Shown here: piece after piece, positions 30,221 through 39,462 of the stretch
How the letters are laid out: every line of letters starts with the position of its first letter
How positions within the stretch are numbered: the stretch's first letter is position 1
NCBI GenBank assembly: GCA_022448925.1
Contig: JAKVCP010000007.1
Location: 17,058 to 81,057, forward strand
Reading direction: 5' to 3'
Origin: Paracoccaceae bacterium
Lineage (GTDB): Bacteria > Pseudomonadota > Alphaproteobacteria > Rhodobacterales > Rhodobacteraceae
DNA length: 64,000 bases
Translations under genes and position numbers: made by a program
Notes under the pieces: generated by a model
What the model saw: only the letters and a program-made list of their open reading frames with translations
Databases searched by the model: none
What the model was told of the DNA's origin: nothing

Positions 30221-31612
30221 TCAGACCTCAATGGGGACATTTTGCGCGGTTTTTGCGGCACTCTCATCCGGCAAAAGCGCCCCGCGCGGCCAGACGACCT
30301 CTACCACAGCACCGGCACGTTCTCCGGCGCGAATTTCACTCCGAGAGGGATTCGATGCATTTGCAAAGTTCAGCCTTGCACCGCTACGCTCAAGCAAGGT
30401 TTTTGCGATGAACAACCCCAAACCCATGCCTTCGTATTCTGGCCGATCTGACCGGTCCCGATCGGTTTTTCTGGTGCGAACAAAAGGATCGCCAATCCTG
30501 CCAAGCAACTGTGGTGGGTAGCCGCGACCGTCGTCAACAATCCGTATCGAAACCTGTTCGTCTGTCCAGTTCGCCTCGACCCAGACCGTCGATGTGGCAA
30601 AATCAACAGCGTTCTGGATCAGATTGCGCAAACCGTGGATGACATCGGGGCGCCGCTGAATCTGAAGCGGAGGCTCTGCCGTAAGCTCTTCGAAAGCGTG
30701 CTCGATCATAATTGCCTTGCCGCGCCCTTCATGTGGTTCGGCAGCTTCGCGGATCACCTCGACCAAAGGCGCCTTGCGCATATGCAGGTCATCCTTCCCC
30801 GCGCGGCCCATCGACCGCAGGATATCGCGGCACCGGTCCGCCTGGTCTCGGATCAACCGCGCGTCGTCTTGCAGATCTTCGTTGTCATGCAGTTCTTCGA
30901 TCAATTCCGAGCTTGTCAGCTTGATTGTCGCCAACGGGGTACCCAACTCGTGTGCGGCAGCTGCAACCACACCGCCCAGATCGTTCAACTTCTGCGCCCG
31001 CGACAGCGCCATCTGGGTGGCGGCAATGGCGTCTTCCATCGAATACAGTTCGCGTGTGATCCATCGCGTGTAAAACGAGATAAAGATCAGCGCGATGCCA
31101 ATTGCCACCCAATTTCCGAAAACAAAAATGTCAGGCATCCTCAGCACAAACCCCTGCGTCGTTCGCAAAGGGATGTGAAAAAACATCATTGTGGTGATCA
31201 AGCCGAATGCTGTGATCCCCAAAAGCAAAGTAAAACGCACGCGCAAGACAAGCGCCGAGACCGTCACCGGACCCAGAACCAAGATGGCAAATGGGTTGTT
31301 CAACCCACCAGTCACAAACAAGAGAAAACACAACTGCAAGAGATCGAACATGACCATCATCATGTTTTCGGTCTCGCTCAGGCGCTTGTTTTCAGGAAAT
31401 GCGACACTGGCGATCAGATTTCCAACCACCGAGATGCCAACCGCCAGATAGCACAAACCAAGGTCGAGTTGCAGATCAATCATGAACTGAGTTACGACAA
31501 TGGCGATGAACTGTCCGCCAACAGCGATCCAGCGCAGCATGATCATCGTCCGCAATCGGATCCAATTGCCGCGGCGATGTTGATTCATCAATCCGAGTTC
31601 ACGGTTTGTCAT
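30221..31612 (-). CDS. regB: Redox-sensing histidine kinase RegB/PrrB
   Basis: A protein of 463 residues with six N-terminal membrane segments. The ubiquinone-binding motif GGLNNPFAILVLGPVTVSA, the H-box AAAHELGTPLATIKL, the redox-cysteine region QADRCRDILRSMG, the N-box HGLRNLIQNAVDFA and G-boxes DDGRGYP and GMGLGLFIAKTLLE are all visible. RegB autophosphorylates when the quinone pool or its cysteine is reduced and passes phosphate to RegA. The ATG at 31612 follows AAAGGG; an in-frame ATG at 31648 would add 12 residues. It diverges from senC-regA, the standard arrangement. Confidence 0.94.
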   Translation of the reverse strand: MTNRELGLMNQHRRGNWIRLRTMIMLRWIAVGGQFIAIVVTQFMIDLQLDLGLCYLAVGISVVGNLIASVAFPENKRLSETENMMMVMFDLLQLCFLLFVTGGLNNPFAILVLGPVTVSALVLRVRFTLLLGITAFGLITTMMFFHIPLRTTQGFVLRMPDIFVFGNWVAIGIALIFISFYTRWITRELYSMEDAIAATQMALSRAQKLNDLGGVVAAAAHELGTPLATIKLTSSELIEELHDNEDLQDDARLIRDQADRCRDILRSMGRAGKDDLHMRKAPLVEVIREAAEPHEGRGKAIMIEHAFEELTAEPPLQIQRRPDVIHGLRNLIQNAVDFATSTVWVEANWTDEQVSIRIVDDGRGYPPQLLGRIGDPFVRTRKTDRDRSDRPEYEGMGLGLFIAKTLLERSGARLNFANASNPSRSEIRAGERAGAVVEVVWPRGALLPDESAAKTAQNVPIEV

Positions 31613-31695
31613 CTGCGCCCTTTCGTCACTTGAAGCCGCATGCCCCATTGTTAAATGTCGTCTCGCCCGGATCAACTCAAACAGAAAGTCATGCA

Positions 31696-32316
31696 ATGGA
31701 CCGTATCGCAGCTGTCGCCGCCGCAGTCTCTGTCGCCGCCTTGGTCGGAGGCGTCTGGTACGTGTCTGCACCCTCTGGCACCGCAGACCCGTTTGCACAG
31801 TGCCGCACCTCAGCCATTGCGGGCGGGGCCGCCAGCATCGGCGGACCTTTCGAGTTGATCAATGCACAGGGCCAGACGGTCACTGACACGGATGTGATCA
31901 CCGGGCCCTCGCTGCTGTATTTTGGTTACACCTTTTGCCCGGACGTCTGCCCGATGGACACTGTCCGCAATGCCGAAACCGTGGACTTGCTGTCTGAAAT
32001 GGGCCACGAAGTGACGCCGGTTTTCATCTCGGTTGATCCCAAGCGTGACACGCCCGAAGCGGTCGGGGATTTTGCCTTCAACCTTCATGAAAAAATGGTC
32101 GGCCTGACCGGGTCCGAGCAGCAGGTGCGCGCAGCTAGCCAAGCATATCGCACTTATTTCAAGGTCCAAAACGGGGATCCTGACTATTACCTCGTTGATC
32201 ACTCGACCTTTTCCTATCTGGTTTTCCCCGAGACCGGTTTTGCGGAATTTTTCCGCCGAGATCTCTCTGCTGAGCAATTGGCCGACAGGGTAGCCTGTTT
32301 TGTCAAAGCCATATGA
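31696..32316 (+). CDS. senC: SCO/SenC/PrrC family copper chaperone
   Basis: A protein of 206 residues with an N-terminal membrane anchor (IAAVAAAVSVAALVGGVWYV) and a periplasmic thioredoxin-like SCO domain. The copper ligands are seen as GYTFCPDVCPMD and the distal histidine in LVDHSTFSYLV. It delivers copper to the CuA site of cytochrome oxidase and in Rhodobacter influences RegB signalling. The ATG at 31696 gives the usual short N-terminus. regA follows 61 bases after its ATG-frame stop on the same strand. Confidence 0.93.
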   Translation: MDRIAAVAAAVSVAALVGGVWYVSAPSGTADPFAQCRTSAIAGGAASIGGPFELINAQGQTVTDTDVITGPSLLYFGYTFCPDVCPMDTVRNAETVDLLSEMGHEVTPVFISVDPKRDTPEAVGDFAFNLHEKMVGLTGSEQQVRAASQAYRTYFKVQNGDPDYYLVDHSTFSYLVFPETGFAEFFRRDLSAEQLADRVACFVKAI

Positions 32317-32395
32317 TAGACATTTGACAGTTTGACGCTACTTTCCCCCCCGTCTAAGAAAGACGGGGCAGAATGACATGGCGGGAGGACAGCGC

Positions 32396-32950
32396 GTGGC
32401 TGAGCGGACGGTTGAAGAACTCGGTGACGACAAGTCGCTGCTTCTTGTAGACGATGACGAACCGTTTCTGAAGCGTTTGGCCAAAGCGATGGAAAAACGG
32501 GGGTTTGAGGTTGAAACCGCTGCGTCGGTTGCGGCCGGCAGAGCCATCGGTACAGCACGCCCGCCCGCCTATGCAGTGGTCGACCTACGGCTCGAAGACG
32601 GCAATGGTCTGGACGTTGTGGAAATCCTGCGTGAAAAGCGTCCGGATTGTCGCGTCGTCGTGCTGACGGGATACGGTGCGATCGCGACCGCAGTGGCGGC
32701 GGTCAAGATTGGCGCAACAGATTACCTGTCAAAACCCGCGGACGCGACCGATATCACCAATGCGCTGCTCGCCAAGGCTGATGACCTGCCGCCTCCACCA
32801 GAAAACCCAATGAGCGCAGACCGAGTGCGTTGGGAACATATTCAGCGGGTGTATGAACTGTGTGACCGCAATGTCTCAGAGACCGCGCGTCGCCTGAACA
32901 TGCACCGCCGCACCCTGCAACGGATCCTGGCCAAACGCAGCCCGCGCTAA
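32396..32950 (+). CDS. regA: Redox response regulator RegA/PrrA/ActR
   Basis: A protein of 184 residues, exactly the classical RegA length when begun at the GTG. That GTG follows GGGAGG by 7 bases and gives the family start VAERTVEELG; an ATG 6 codons upstream lacks a good ribosome site. The receiver shows LLLVDDDEPFLKRLA, the phospho-acceptor in VVDLRLEDGNGLDVVE and the lysine in YLSKPA. After a proline hinge (LPPPPENP) comes the Fis-type helix-turn-helix NVSETARRLNMHRRTLQRIL. It controls photosynthesis, respiration, nitrogen and carbon genes in response to redox. Confidence 0.96.
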   Translation: MAERTVEELGDDKSLLLVDDDEPFLKRLAKAMEKRGFEVETAASVAAGRAIGTARPPAYAVVDLRLEDGNGLDVVEILREKRPDCRVVVLTGYGAIATAVAAVKIGATDYLSKPADATDITNALLAKADDLPPPPENPMSADRVRWEHIQRVYELCDRNVSETARRLNMHRRTLQRILAKRSPR

Positions 32951-32986
32951 GTCAGGCAGGATCTGCTCGGCACGCTGAAAGGGCAG

Positions 32987-33056
32987 GGTTCAAGGCCGTT
33001 CTCGGCCCCCAAAGCGGGCCGAATGATGCCAGTGGGCCATTGCGCCGCCTTGAACC
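32987..33056. terminator. Nested inverted repeat between convergent genes
   Basis: An outer perfect 10-base repeat (GGTTCAAGGC at 32987-32996, GCCTTGAACC at 33047-33056) encloses an inner 7-base hairpin (TCGGCCC at 33002-33008, GGGCCGA at 33016-33022). It lies between regA and the convergent HD gene and could end transcription from either side. There is no U-tract, so a Rho-independent mechanism is not certain. Confidence 0.5.
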
Positions 33057-33094
33057 GAAACGCCCCCCCCGGGACACACGACAGGCCATTATGG

Positions 33095-33718
33095 TCACAA
33101 ACGCGCCAATAGTGCCGTGTGGCGGGCTGTGAAATCGCGCCGCACCTCAAGGGGGGGACGCAGATGCAGCTGCAAACCGGAAATGAGACCCGGATCTGGC
33201 CGACCAAAGATCTTGTCCGCCTCTTCGGTCGTGAAACCTGCCAGACGCGTTGCCTCCATCCAGGCGCTGATCCTGTCTGCTTTCTTGATCTGTCGCTTCA
33301 CGGTCAAAGGGATGGCGGCTGGCAACCCAAAACGAATGTGGATGGCCGCTGACAGACGCGCATCGAGAGCCTCGTAACCCGGCCCAACAGCCGCCTTGAC
33401 CGGCGAGATCATGTCACCAATCACATATTCGGGCGCGTCATGCAGCAGTGCGGCGAGTTTCCATTTCACAGGGGCGTCCGGACAGATACGGCCGTGAATT
33501 TCTTCAACCAAAAGCGAGTGCTCGGCCACGGAATAGGCAAAATCACCCTGTGTTTGACCGTTCCAGCGCGCGACAAATGCCAGCCCATGGGCTATGTCGT
33601 CGATCTCGATGTCGACAGGCGTTGGATCCAGCAGATCCAGCCTGCGTCCAGAAAGCATGCGTTGCCAAGCGCGCGCAGGTTTTGCCAAGGTGTGCTCCCA
33701 TAGTGCTTGGGGTTTCAT
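33095..33718 (-). CDS. HD-domain phosphohydrolase
   Basis: A protein of 207 residues of the HD superfamily. Metal ligands are visible as [12 protein letters not shown] and [19 protein letters not shown], the EH...HD pattern typical of YfbR-like nucleotidases, followed by a conserved [16 protein letters not shown]. The N-terminus [20 protein letters not shown] is common to alphaproteobacterial members. It probably removes phosphate from a nucleotide; the substrate is not known. The ATG at 33718 was preferred to an upstream start because the extra 19 residues are not family-like. It faces away from ahcY. Confidence 0.8.
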   Translation of the reverse strand: MKPQALWEHTLAKPARAWQRMLSGRRLDLLDPTPVDIEIDDIAHGLAFVARWNGQTQGDFAYSVAEHSLLVEEIHGRICPDAPVKWKLAALLHDAPEYVIGDMISPVKAAVGPGYEALDARLSAAIHIRFGLPAAIPLTVKRQIKKADRISAWMEATRLAGFTTEEADKIFGRPDPGLISGLQLHLRPPLEVRRDFTARHTALLARL

Positions 33719-34077
33719 TTTTGCGTCGGGTGGCAGGCACGTCTGTGCCGATAAGACGAGCGGCCTGTGTACCATTCACATTTGGACCATTCGACACGGC
33801 GTATGCGTCCGACATGGCTGTGGGCATAGACCAAGTCCCGCCCAGACGAAAGCCACAGCGTGCTATGACGGCTGAGGCTGATCAGCAGAATGCTGTCACA
33901 CCGTCATCCACAACACAAAAAGGCATTTCACAGCGCCGAGAACCACGCATCGCAACGGCCCGTGCCTCTTTGGAATTGGCCTTGTCGACACGTGGCTTAC
34001 TGACTTGCGCATTGAATGCGACCAGACGGAGTGCTAGGTGCCCTTTCAACACTATTGCCCAGTCCGGAGAGCGGAAG
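33719..34077. other. Gap between the HD gene and ahcY
   Basis: No gene was recognised. The region must hold the promoters of both divergent genes. GGAGAGCGGAAG immediately before the ATG at 34078 is the ahcY ribosome binding site. I looked for an S-adenosylhomocysteine riboswitch and did not find its conserved core. The ahcY frame is open back through this gap, but the translation is low-complexity and Arg/Ala/Thr-rich. Confidence 0.5.
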
Positions 34078-35460
34078 ATGACGTTGGATTACACTGTCAA
34101 AGATATTTCACTGGCGGAGTTCGGCCGCAAAGAGCTGGACATTGCTGAAACTGAAATGCCGGGCCTGATGGCGTTGCGCGCCGAGTACGGCGAAAGCAAG
34201 CCACTCAAGGGCGCACGGATCACCGGGTCGCTTCACATGACCATCCAGACCGGCGTTCTGATCGAAACGCTGGTCGCATTGGGCGCCGAGGTCCGCTGGG
34301 CGTCGTGCAACATCTTTTCCACTCAGGACCACGCTGCTGCTGCAATTGCCAAGGCCGGCGTTCCGGTTTTCGCCATCAAGGGCCAAAGCTTGGAAGAGCA
34401 TTGGGATTACCTCGACAAGAGTTTCATGTTTGACGACGGAGCGAACCTGATCCTCGACGATGGCGGGGATGCCACGCTCTACGTTCTGCTGGGCGCTCGG
34501 ATCGAAGCAGGCGAAGAATTCGGCGTTCCGGGATCCGAAGAAGAAGAAGTCATTCAAGCTCAGATCAAGAAACGCATGGCGGCAAGCCCGGGGTGGTTCA
34601 CCAAAACCCGCGATGCCATTCTGGGTGTTTCGGAAGAAACAACAACCGGTGTGCACCGCCTGTACGAACTGCAACGCAACGGCCAGCTGCCCTTCCCAGC
34701 GATCAACGTCAATGACTCGGTCACGAAATCGAAGTTCGACAACAAATACGGCTGCAAGGAATCGCTGGTTGACGGCATCCGCCGCGCCACTGACACGATG
34801 ATGGCCGGCAAGGTGGCTGTTGTGTGCGGCTATGGCGACGTTGGCAAAGGGTCAGCTGCGTCCCTGCGCGGCGCCGGTGCCCGTGTCAAGGTGACAGAGG
34901 CCGATCCGATCTGCGCGTTGCAAGCGGCGATGGACGGCTTTGAAGTGGTCCTGCTAGAGGAGTCCCTGGACGCCGATATCTTTATCACGACCACCGGAAA
35001 CAAGGATGTCATTCGCATCGAGCACATGCGCGAGATGAAAGATATGGCAATTGTCGGAAACATTGGCCATTTCGACAACGAGATCCAGGTCGCAAACCTG
35101 AAGAACCACAAGTGGACCAACATCAAAGATCAGGTGGACATGATCGAGATGCCCTCGGGCAACCGCATGATCCTGCTGTCAGAAGGTCGCCTTTTGAATC
35201 TGGGCAACGCCACCGGCCACCCCTCTTTCGTGATGTCAGCCAGCTTTACGAACCAAACGCTGGCGCAGATAGAACTTTGGACCAAGGGCGACGCTTACAA
35301 AAACGAGGTCTATGTCCTGCCAAAGCATTTGGACGAGAAAGTCGCGGCCCTGCACCTGGCCAAGGTCGGCGCCAAGCTGACCAAGCTGGACGCTGATCAG
35401 GCGGCTTACATTGGCGTCAGTCCCGAAGGCCCGTTCAAACCGGAACACTACCGGTATTGA
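34078..35460 (+). CDS. ahcY: Adenosylhomocysteinase (S-adenosyl-L-homocysteine hydrolase)
   Basis: A protein of 460 residues. It starts with [20 protein letters not shown], holds the substrate region [17 protein letters not shown], the NAD-binding loop [20 protein letters not shown] and the C-terminal FKPEHYRY that reaches into the neighbouring subunit. It splits S-adenosylhomocysteine into homocysteine and adenosine, sustaining methylation. Placement after the reg genes matches the reg locus of Rhodobacter, though hvrA, which lies between regA and ahcY there, is absent and an HD gene takes its place. Confidence 0.97.
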   Translation: MTLDYTVKDISLAEFGRKELDIAETEMPGLMALRAEYGESKPLKGARITGSLHMTIQTGVLIETLVALGAEVRWASCNIFSTQDHAAAAIAKAGVPVFAIKGQSLEEHWDYLDKSFMFDDGANLILDDGGDATLYVLLGARIEAGEEFGVPGSEEEEVIQAQIKKRMAASPGWFTKTRDAILGVSEETTTGVHRLYELQRNGQLPFPAINVNDSVTKSKFDNKYGCKESLVDGIRRATDTMMAGKVAVVCGYGDVGKGSAASLRGAGARVKVTEADPICALQAAMDGFEVVLLEESLDADIFITTTGNKDVIRIEHMREMKDMAIVGNIGHFDNEIQVANLKNHKWTNIKDQVDMIEMPSGNRMILLSEGRLLNLGNATGHPSFVMSASFTNQTLAQIELWTKGDAYKNEVYVLPKHLDEKVAALHLAKVGAKLTKLDADQAAYIGVSPEGPFKPEHYRY

Positions 35461-35476
35461 CCCAAGGAGGCGCGCA

Positions 35477-35503
35477 TCCCACCCGGCACGACCGTGCGTG
35501 GGA
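35477..35503. terminator. Hairpin between convergent ahcY and the ClpP-fold gene
   Basis: TCCCAC (35477-35482) pairs with GTGGGA (35498-35503), and inside it GCAC pairs with GTGC around a GACC loop, with a 3-base bulge on the left arm. It lies in the 51-base gap after the ahcY stop and may terminate both convergent transcripts. Confidence 0.45.
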
Positions 35504-35511
35504 CTGCGCGT

Positions 35512-37074
35512 TTACAGGCCACCAAACTCCAATGCCTCATTCAGGCCCGCTGCATCGATATAGATGAATGTGTTGCCCGTTCGGTCGTTTTTCCAAAATT
35601 CGGTTGGGCACCATTGGCTTTGATCCTTGGTGAAGCGGAGACAGGCCGTATCGGCTCCGGCCTCGTTTCCGTCGTCACCTTCGTCAGGCATACCGTCCCC
35701 CCAGAACTGTGCACGCGATCCGTTAAGTCGGAAGTCATCAGCCTCAAATCCCCAAGACTGCCCCAGCTTGGACTGGACTTCGGCAACCGTTGTGCTGCCT
35801 GAGGGCCACGTGTAGGTCAGGGTGGTGACAGAAGAAAGGTCCTCACGCGGGGCCTCTACCACCGTTTCTGTGCAAGGTTCGTAGTCTGCCAGCCTGGCGC
35901 CTGAAATAACCCCGCAAAAGCCAGTTGATCGCCTGGTCACTGGTGCAGACACCTTGGCGACATTGAGTATTTCCCAGTCAAAGTCATCTGTGCGGGCCAG
36001 CCGAGACAATGGAGTGTCACGTGTCACGAACGACGGTCCATATGGATCGAAACGCAATCTGAGGGCATCGTCGGTCCCACCGAAGGTCACGCCCATATAG
36101 CCGCCTGCCGATGTGGGATGTCTATCAGTCGCCTGGTCGGGCGGTTCATTCAAATACAGATCGCAGATGACATCGGCATTACGGTCCACCCGCAATTTCA
36201 TTGTACCGTTGTAGCCTCCGAATGCTGCGTCTGACACTTCCAATTCAGGCCCGTCCCAGTGGGGGGCGTATATGTCGGTCACCTCGCGGCGCAACTGATC
36301 TTCGACCAATGGTCGCAGGTTGTTGCAGGCATTCCAGAGTCCCAGTCGGGTCAAAGTGTCTGGATAGCGAGAGGGCGCCACTCGGATCTTCCAGTCAATG
36401 GCCTGCCCCGCCGTCAGGACATAGGTCATCTTTGTGGGGGGTGTGTCGACCATTGCGACCACCAGACTGCGTGGAAAATCGATCTTGTCCTGTATGTTGA
36501 TCAGACGCGAGATGGATTTGATTGCTGTTGCATAAGCTTGGTTGATCACATCCGACGAGTAAACGCCGTCTGGAACCACAAGGGTTGGTGCATGAAACCC
36601 CAGCTTGCCAAGCGGATGCAGAACGCGCCCACCCAAATTGTCGTCGACCGTACCGCCATTGCCGGTCGTCCCCCCCATAAACAAAACCGCACAGGCACTT
36701 TCACATCGCGCATCGCTGGCAACGGCAGTGGCAAATCGTCCCCAGGTCTCATCAAGAATGCGCACAACCTCGGCATAGGATCCGCCTGGGCTGTTCAGAC
36801 ACACCCTTGGCACATTGGGAAGATCCCAGGGGTCAACATTTTGCACTCTGGGCAAGCGGTTCCCGCGCGCGTTTGGAAGTTGTCGCCAGTTTGCGTATTC
36901 GTCCAGGGCCTCAACCAGTTTTGTCTGGTCGCCGTTTTCAATGGTGCCCTCAAGATGCAGGAAACATCCCATCACTGGATCATGTTTCAATGTAATCTCG
37001 GCGGCATGCGCCATGCCGCTGGCAAAAAACAGGACGACCGCAATGGCGCGTGCGCGACAGAAAATAGACAACAT
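35512..37074 (-). CDS. Exported protein with a ClpP/SppA-like serine protease fold
   Basis: A protein of 520 residues with a signal peptide (ARAIAVVLFFASGMAHAA, cleavage near residue 24). Residues about 85-180 show the crotonase/ClpP pattern of predicted periplasmic proteins of the COG3904 kind: VCLNSPGGSYAEVVRILDE, ARCESACAVLFMGG with the candidate nucleophile serine, and LGKLGFHAPTL with the candidate histidine. The C-terminal 300 residues have no recognised domain and contain several cysteines. It may be a periplasmic protease. The ATG at 37074 follows GAAGGG with almost no spacer, so the true start could be a nearby codon such as the following TTG. Confidence 0.7.
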   Translation of the reverse strand: MLSIFCRARAIAVVLFFASGMAHAAEITLKHDPVMGCFLHLEGTIENGDQTKLVEALDEYANWRQLPNARGNRLPRVQNVDPWDLPNVPRVCLNSPGGSYAEVVRILDETWGRFATAVASDARCESACAVLFMGGTTGNGGTVDDNLGGRVLHPLGKLGFHAPTLVVPDGVYSSDVINQAYATAIKSISRLINIQDKIDFPRSLVVAMVDTPPTKMTYVLTAGQAIDWKIRVAPSRYPDTLTRLGLWNACNNLRPLVEDQLRREVTDIYAPHWDGPELEVSDAAFGGYNGTMKLRVDRNADVICDLYLNEPPDQATDRHPTSAGGYMGVTFGGTDDALRLRFDPYGPSFVTRDTPLSRLARTDDFDWEILNVAKVSAPVTRRSTGFCGVISGARLADYEPCTETVVEAPREDLSSVTTLTYTWPSGSTTVAEVQSKLGQSWGFEADDFRLNGSRAQFWGDGMPDEGDDGNEAGADTACLRFTKDQSQWCPTEFWKNDRTGNTFIYIDAAGLNEALEFGGL

Positions 37075-37177
37075 CCCTTCCACTACGATCCCGACAGGAC
37101 AAAGCTTACTGACCGCTCTTGCGCTGTCGACGCAACCCAAGGCCGTACTGACCTGACAAAACAGCGCGCGAAGCGAT

Positions 37178-37777
37178 CTAGGCCGTCAATGCGGTCACAC
37201 GGCCCTCGCAGATCACAGCCGGATCATAGGCTTTGCGGTCAAAGACCTCGCGCACCATCGGTGCAAAATGGTCAAGCGGCAGCATGTCATAATCGGGATC
37301 AAAGGCGCTTTGATCCCAGCGTTCACAGAACGCGGCGCAGCTGTCGAAACAGGGGTGATCTCGAAATTGATCCCGCGCATTTCGATCCCAGTTGTAATGG
37401 TGGGCATAATAAAACATCTGAAAAATGCCATGATGCTCAACCACCCAGGCCACGTCCCAACGCACGAAGGGCCGCAGCACCTCGGCTGACAACCGATCAT
37501 GGTTTTGGGGCGCCAATCCGTCGCCAATGTCGTGCAGCAACGCGCCTACAATCCAATCGATGTCTGCCCCGTCTCGCATGGCCCGCGTTGCGGCCTGCAA
37601 TCCGTGCTCAAGACGAGAAAGCTTGTAACCTTCCAACGTGACCTCTCCGGCGCGCTTCATTTCATCAAGAACACGATCGGCTGTCATCGCCAGAAACGGC
37701 CTTTCCAACTGCTCCAACAGCGCATAGTCGTCCTTGGTGCCATCTTTCATCTGCGTGAAGCTGACGGTTCTGCTCAT
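37178..37777 (-). CDS. HD-domain protein resembling PhnZ/TmpB/MIOX-type di-iron oxygenases
   Basis: A protein of 199 residues. Metal ligands are in YKLSRLEHGLQAATRA, GALLHDIGDGLAPQNHDRLS and VAWVVEHHGIFQMFYY. The order LEHxLQxA, LLHDIG, NH, HH matches mixed-valence di-iron oxygenases that cleave C-P or C-C bonds (PhnZ, TmpB, inositol oxygenase) better than plain phosphohydrolases. No phosphonate uptake genes lie nearby, so the substrate stays open. The ATG at 37777 removes 38 basic residues that look non-coding. The fold call is firm, the oxygenase idea is inference. Confidence 0.72.
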   Translation of the reverse strand: MSRTVSFTQMKDGTKDDYALLEQLERPFLAMTADRVLDEMKRAGEVTLEGYKLSRLEHGLQAATRAMRDGADIDWIVGALLHDIGDGLAPQNHDRLSAEVLRPFVRWDVAWVVEHHGIFQMFYYAHHYNWDRNARDQFRDHPCFDSCAAFCERWDQSAFDPDYDMLPLDHFAPMVREVFDRKAYDPAVICEGRVTALTA

Positions 37778-38205
37778 GCTGCGCTTTGCCTCTTGCTGGG
37801 TGGAAACCTGTTTACCCGGTCGCCGATTGGCCATCGGGACCCAACGGATGCTGCACCACCTTTTCTGCAAACGCCAGTGGTATCCGGTCAAACGCGCGGC
37901 GCGGCGGCATGTCCTGCCATTTGCTCGAAGGAAACTGGTGATGTTTGCCTGGCAGAAATGCTCACGCCAGGGTCACAGGCCTGCGCGGCTCGAACTGGCA
38001 TAATGTCACCGGATCCAGCCTCTCTGTGAGGCGCGGTGACCTGTTGCATTTTTTGTGCCAGAGACGGCGGGACCTTCCAAGGCCCGGGACATCGACCAAG
38101 AATTTTCATTGCCAGATGGCGCGGACCGAGTAACGTGGAGCTCATGGTTAGTGGCGACTGCGCGCACCTGACCCAAAATACGTTGAACGAACTTGGGAGA
38201 GAACT
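37778..38205. other. Divergent gap upstream of the HD gene and DUF2853
   Basis: I see no gene here. The right end holds the ribosome site GGGAGAG of the DUF2853 gene. Promoters for both divergent genes must lie inside. Short frames on both strands have no start or composition that supports them. Confidence 0.45.
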
Positions 38206-38547
38206 ATGGGACGACGGGACGATTTGATCGCGCAATATGCAGAGGATCTGCGCAACAAATGCGGCATGGAACCGGATATGGACCTTTTGACCAAGGTCAC
38301 CATCGGTTGTGGGCCCGCAATTTATAACCCTGATGCGTCGACCGTCGCCAGTTCGCAGCCGCATGAGCTGGAGACCGTGAAAAACAACTTCATGGTCAAA
38401 AAGCTGGGCCTGTCCGACGGACCTCAATTGGACGAGGCCTTGGCCAAGGTCATCGAGACATACGGAAAATCCGAACGCAACAAGTATCGCGCCGTTGTCT
38501 ATTACATGCTGACAAAACACTTCGGAAAAGAGTCCGCCTACAGCTAA
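38206..38547 (+). CDS. DUF2853 family protein
   Basis: A small helical protein of 113 residues. It matches DUF2853 by its start DDLIAQYAEDLRNKCG, the middle LTKVTIGCGPAIYNPDASTV and the end KYRAVVYYMLTKHFGKESAY. The function of the family is unknown. The ATG follows GGGAGAG by 6 bases. It stands alone; a strong hairpin lies 134 bases after its stop. Confidence 0.85.
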   Translation: MGRRDDLIAQYAEDLRNKCGMEPDMDLLTKVTIGCGPAIYNPDASTVASSQPHELETVKNNFMVKKLGLSDGPQLDEALAKVIETYGKSERNKYRAVVYYMLTKHFGKESAYS

Positions 38548-39042
38548 CTCTTTGAGTTTTAGGCAAATGCCGTGGAAATGGCCTTTGCCACAAACCTGCT
38601 GGTCAGGTATGTATATGTTGCGGTCAGGAGGCCGGAACCAGAATGTCTACTGGTGGTGCGATGGGAGCGCCAAGGGTGGTCTGGGGTTCCGTGTCATCCC
38701 CGGAGCCCCAGAATTTCCACAATATTGCCAGCCCGCGCACAAATCGCCAGCCCGCACACAGCTGGCTTGTGCCCCATGTCATCCAACATGTGATCAATCA
38801 GGATCACCATGACGACATCGACCGGACTGTCCCACGAAAGCGCCGACTTGCAACCGAAAATAATCCGTCGACGCCCCGACCGCACGCCCCCATGTCACAG
38901 CCAAAATCACAGTCACATACCACCGTTTGCCGGGGGGAGGGTGGCAAGCTCTTACTGTCGACTGCTCAACAGCGCGTGATTGTGGGTGTCATCGCATCCG
39001 CGCGTGACAGGGCCTTTGGCCAACTGTTTTCCCCGGTGCGTT
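38548..39042. other. Gap with hairpin, short repeat and a possible receiver-domain remnant
   Basis: No intact gene. The region holds the hairpin at 38681-38711, an imperfect tandem repeat with the unit GCCAGCCCGC plus CACA (38727-38741 and 38746-38760), and on the minus strand a 63-codon frame (38694-38885) whose middle, VVMVILIDHMLDDMGHKP, distantly recalls the start of a response-regulator receiver. The frame lacks the rest of such a domain and is at most a relic. Confidence 0.4.
38681..38711. terminator. Strong hairpin downstream of DUF2853
   Basis: The arms CTGGGGTTCCG and CGGAGCCCCAG pair over 11 bases with one G-U wobble around a 9-base loop, followed by AATTTCC. It could terminate DUF2853 transcription or be part of a small structured RNA. 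There is no long U-run. Confidence 0.5.
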
Positions 39043-39462
39043 TCAGGATTTGATCCCCCCCAAGTGACAGACCACGGACCATTCCTCTGGCGTGACGGGC
39101 TGCACTGACAGACGCGGGCGTCGGACCAACACCATGTCAGACAGGCGCGGATCGGACTTGATCACCTCAAGCGTGACCGCTGTCGCAAACGGCGCAACAG
39201 CCCGTATATCAACGCAGTCCCAGCGGTTATCGTCGGTGGTACTGTCGGGGTGAGCTGTGGCGCAGACCTCGACCACGCCGACCACCGCTTTTTCCTTTTG
39301 GCTGTGGTAAAAGAACCCCCGGTCGCCCAGCGCCATCTCACGCATGAAATTGCGCGCCTGATAGTTGCGTACACCGTCCCATTCCTCACCCACGTCGCCT
39401 TTGGCGACCTGGTTCTCCCAACTCCAGGTTGAGGGTTCCGATTTGAACAGCCAGTAGCGCAT
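39043..39462 (-). CDS. EVE domain protein
   Basis: A protein of 139 residues, a single EVE domain: [54 protein letters not shown] and WSVVCHLGGIKS. EVE domains are PUA-related pockets that bind modified bases in DNA or RNA. Its ATG shares one base with the yciI stop (TGATG), making it the last gene of the tsaD-gpsA-yciI-EVE operon, in which TsaD is itself a tRNA-modification enzyme. Confidence 0.92.
   Translation of the reverse strand: MRYWLFKSEPSTWSWENQVAKGDVGEEWDGVRNYQARNFMREMALGDRGFFYHSQKEKAVVGVVEVCATAHPDSTTDDNRWDCVDIRAVAPFATAVTLEVIKSDPRLSDMVLVRRPRLSVQPVTPEEWSVVCHLGGIKS

Noticed and set aside
33448..34077. N-terminal extension of ahcY by 210 codons
   Set aside because: The frame is open but antisense to the HD gene, and the family starts at the ATG at 34078 behind a good ribosome site.
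33900..34077. S-adenosylhomocysteine or SAM/SAH riboswitch before ahcY
   Set aside because: The conserved core sequences and pairing could not be found by eye.
37980..38030. tRNA-like GGCTCGAACTGG segment
   Set aside because: The flanks do not form an acceptor stem or the other arms of a tRNA.
38727..38760. CRISPR-like repeat
   Set aside because: Only two imperfect units 19 bases apart, with no regular spacers and no cas genes.
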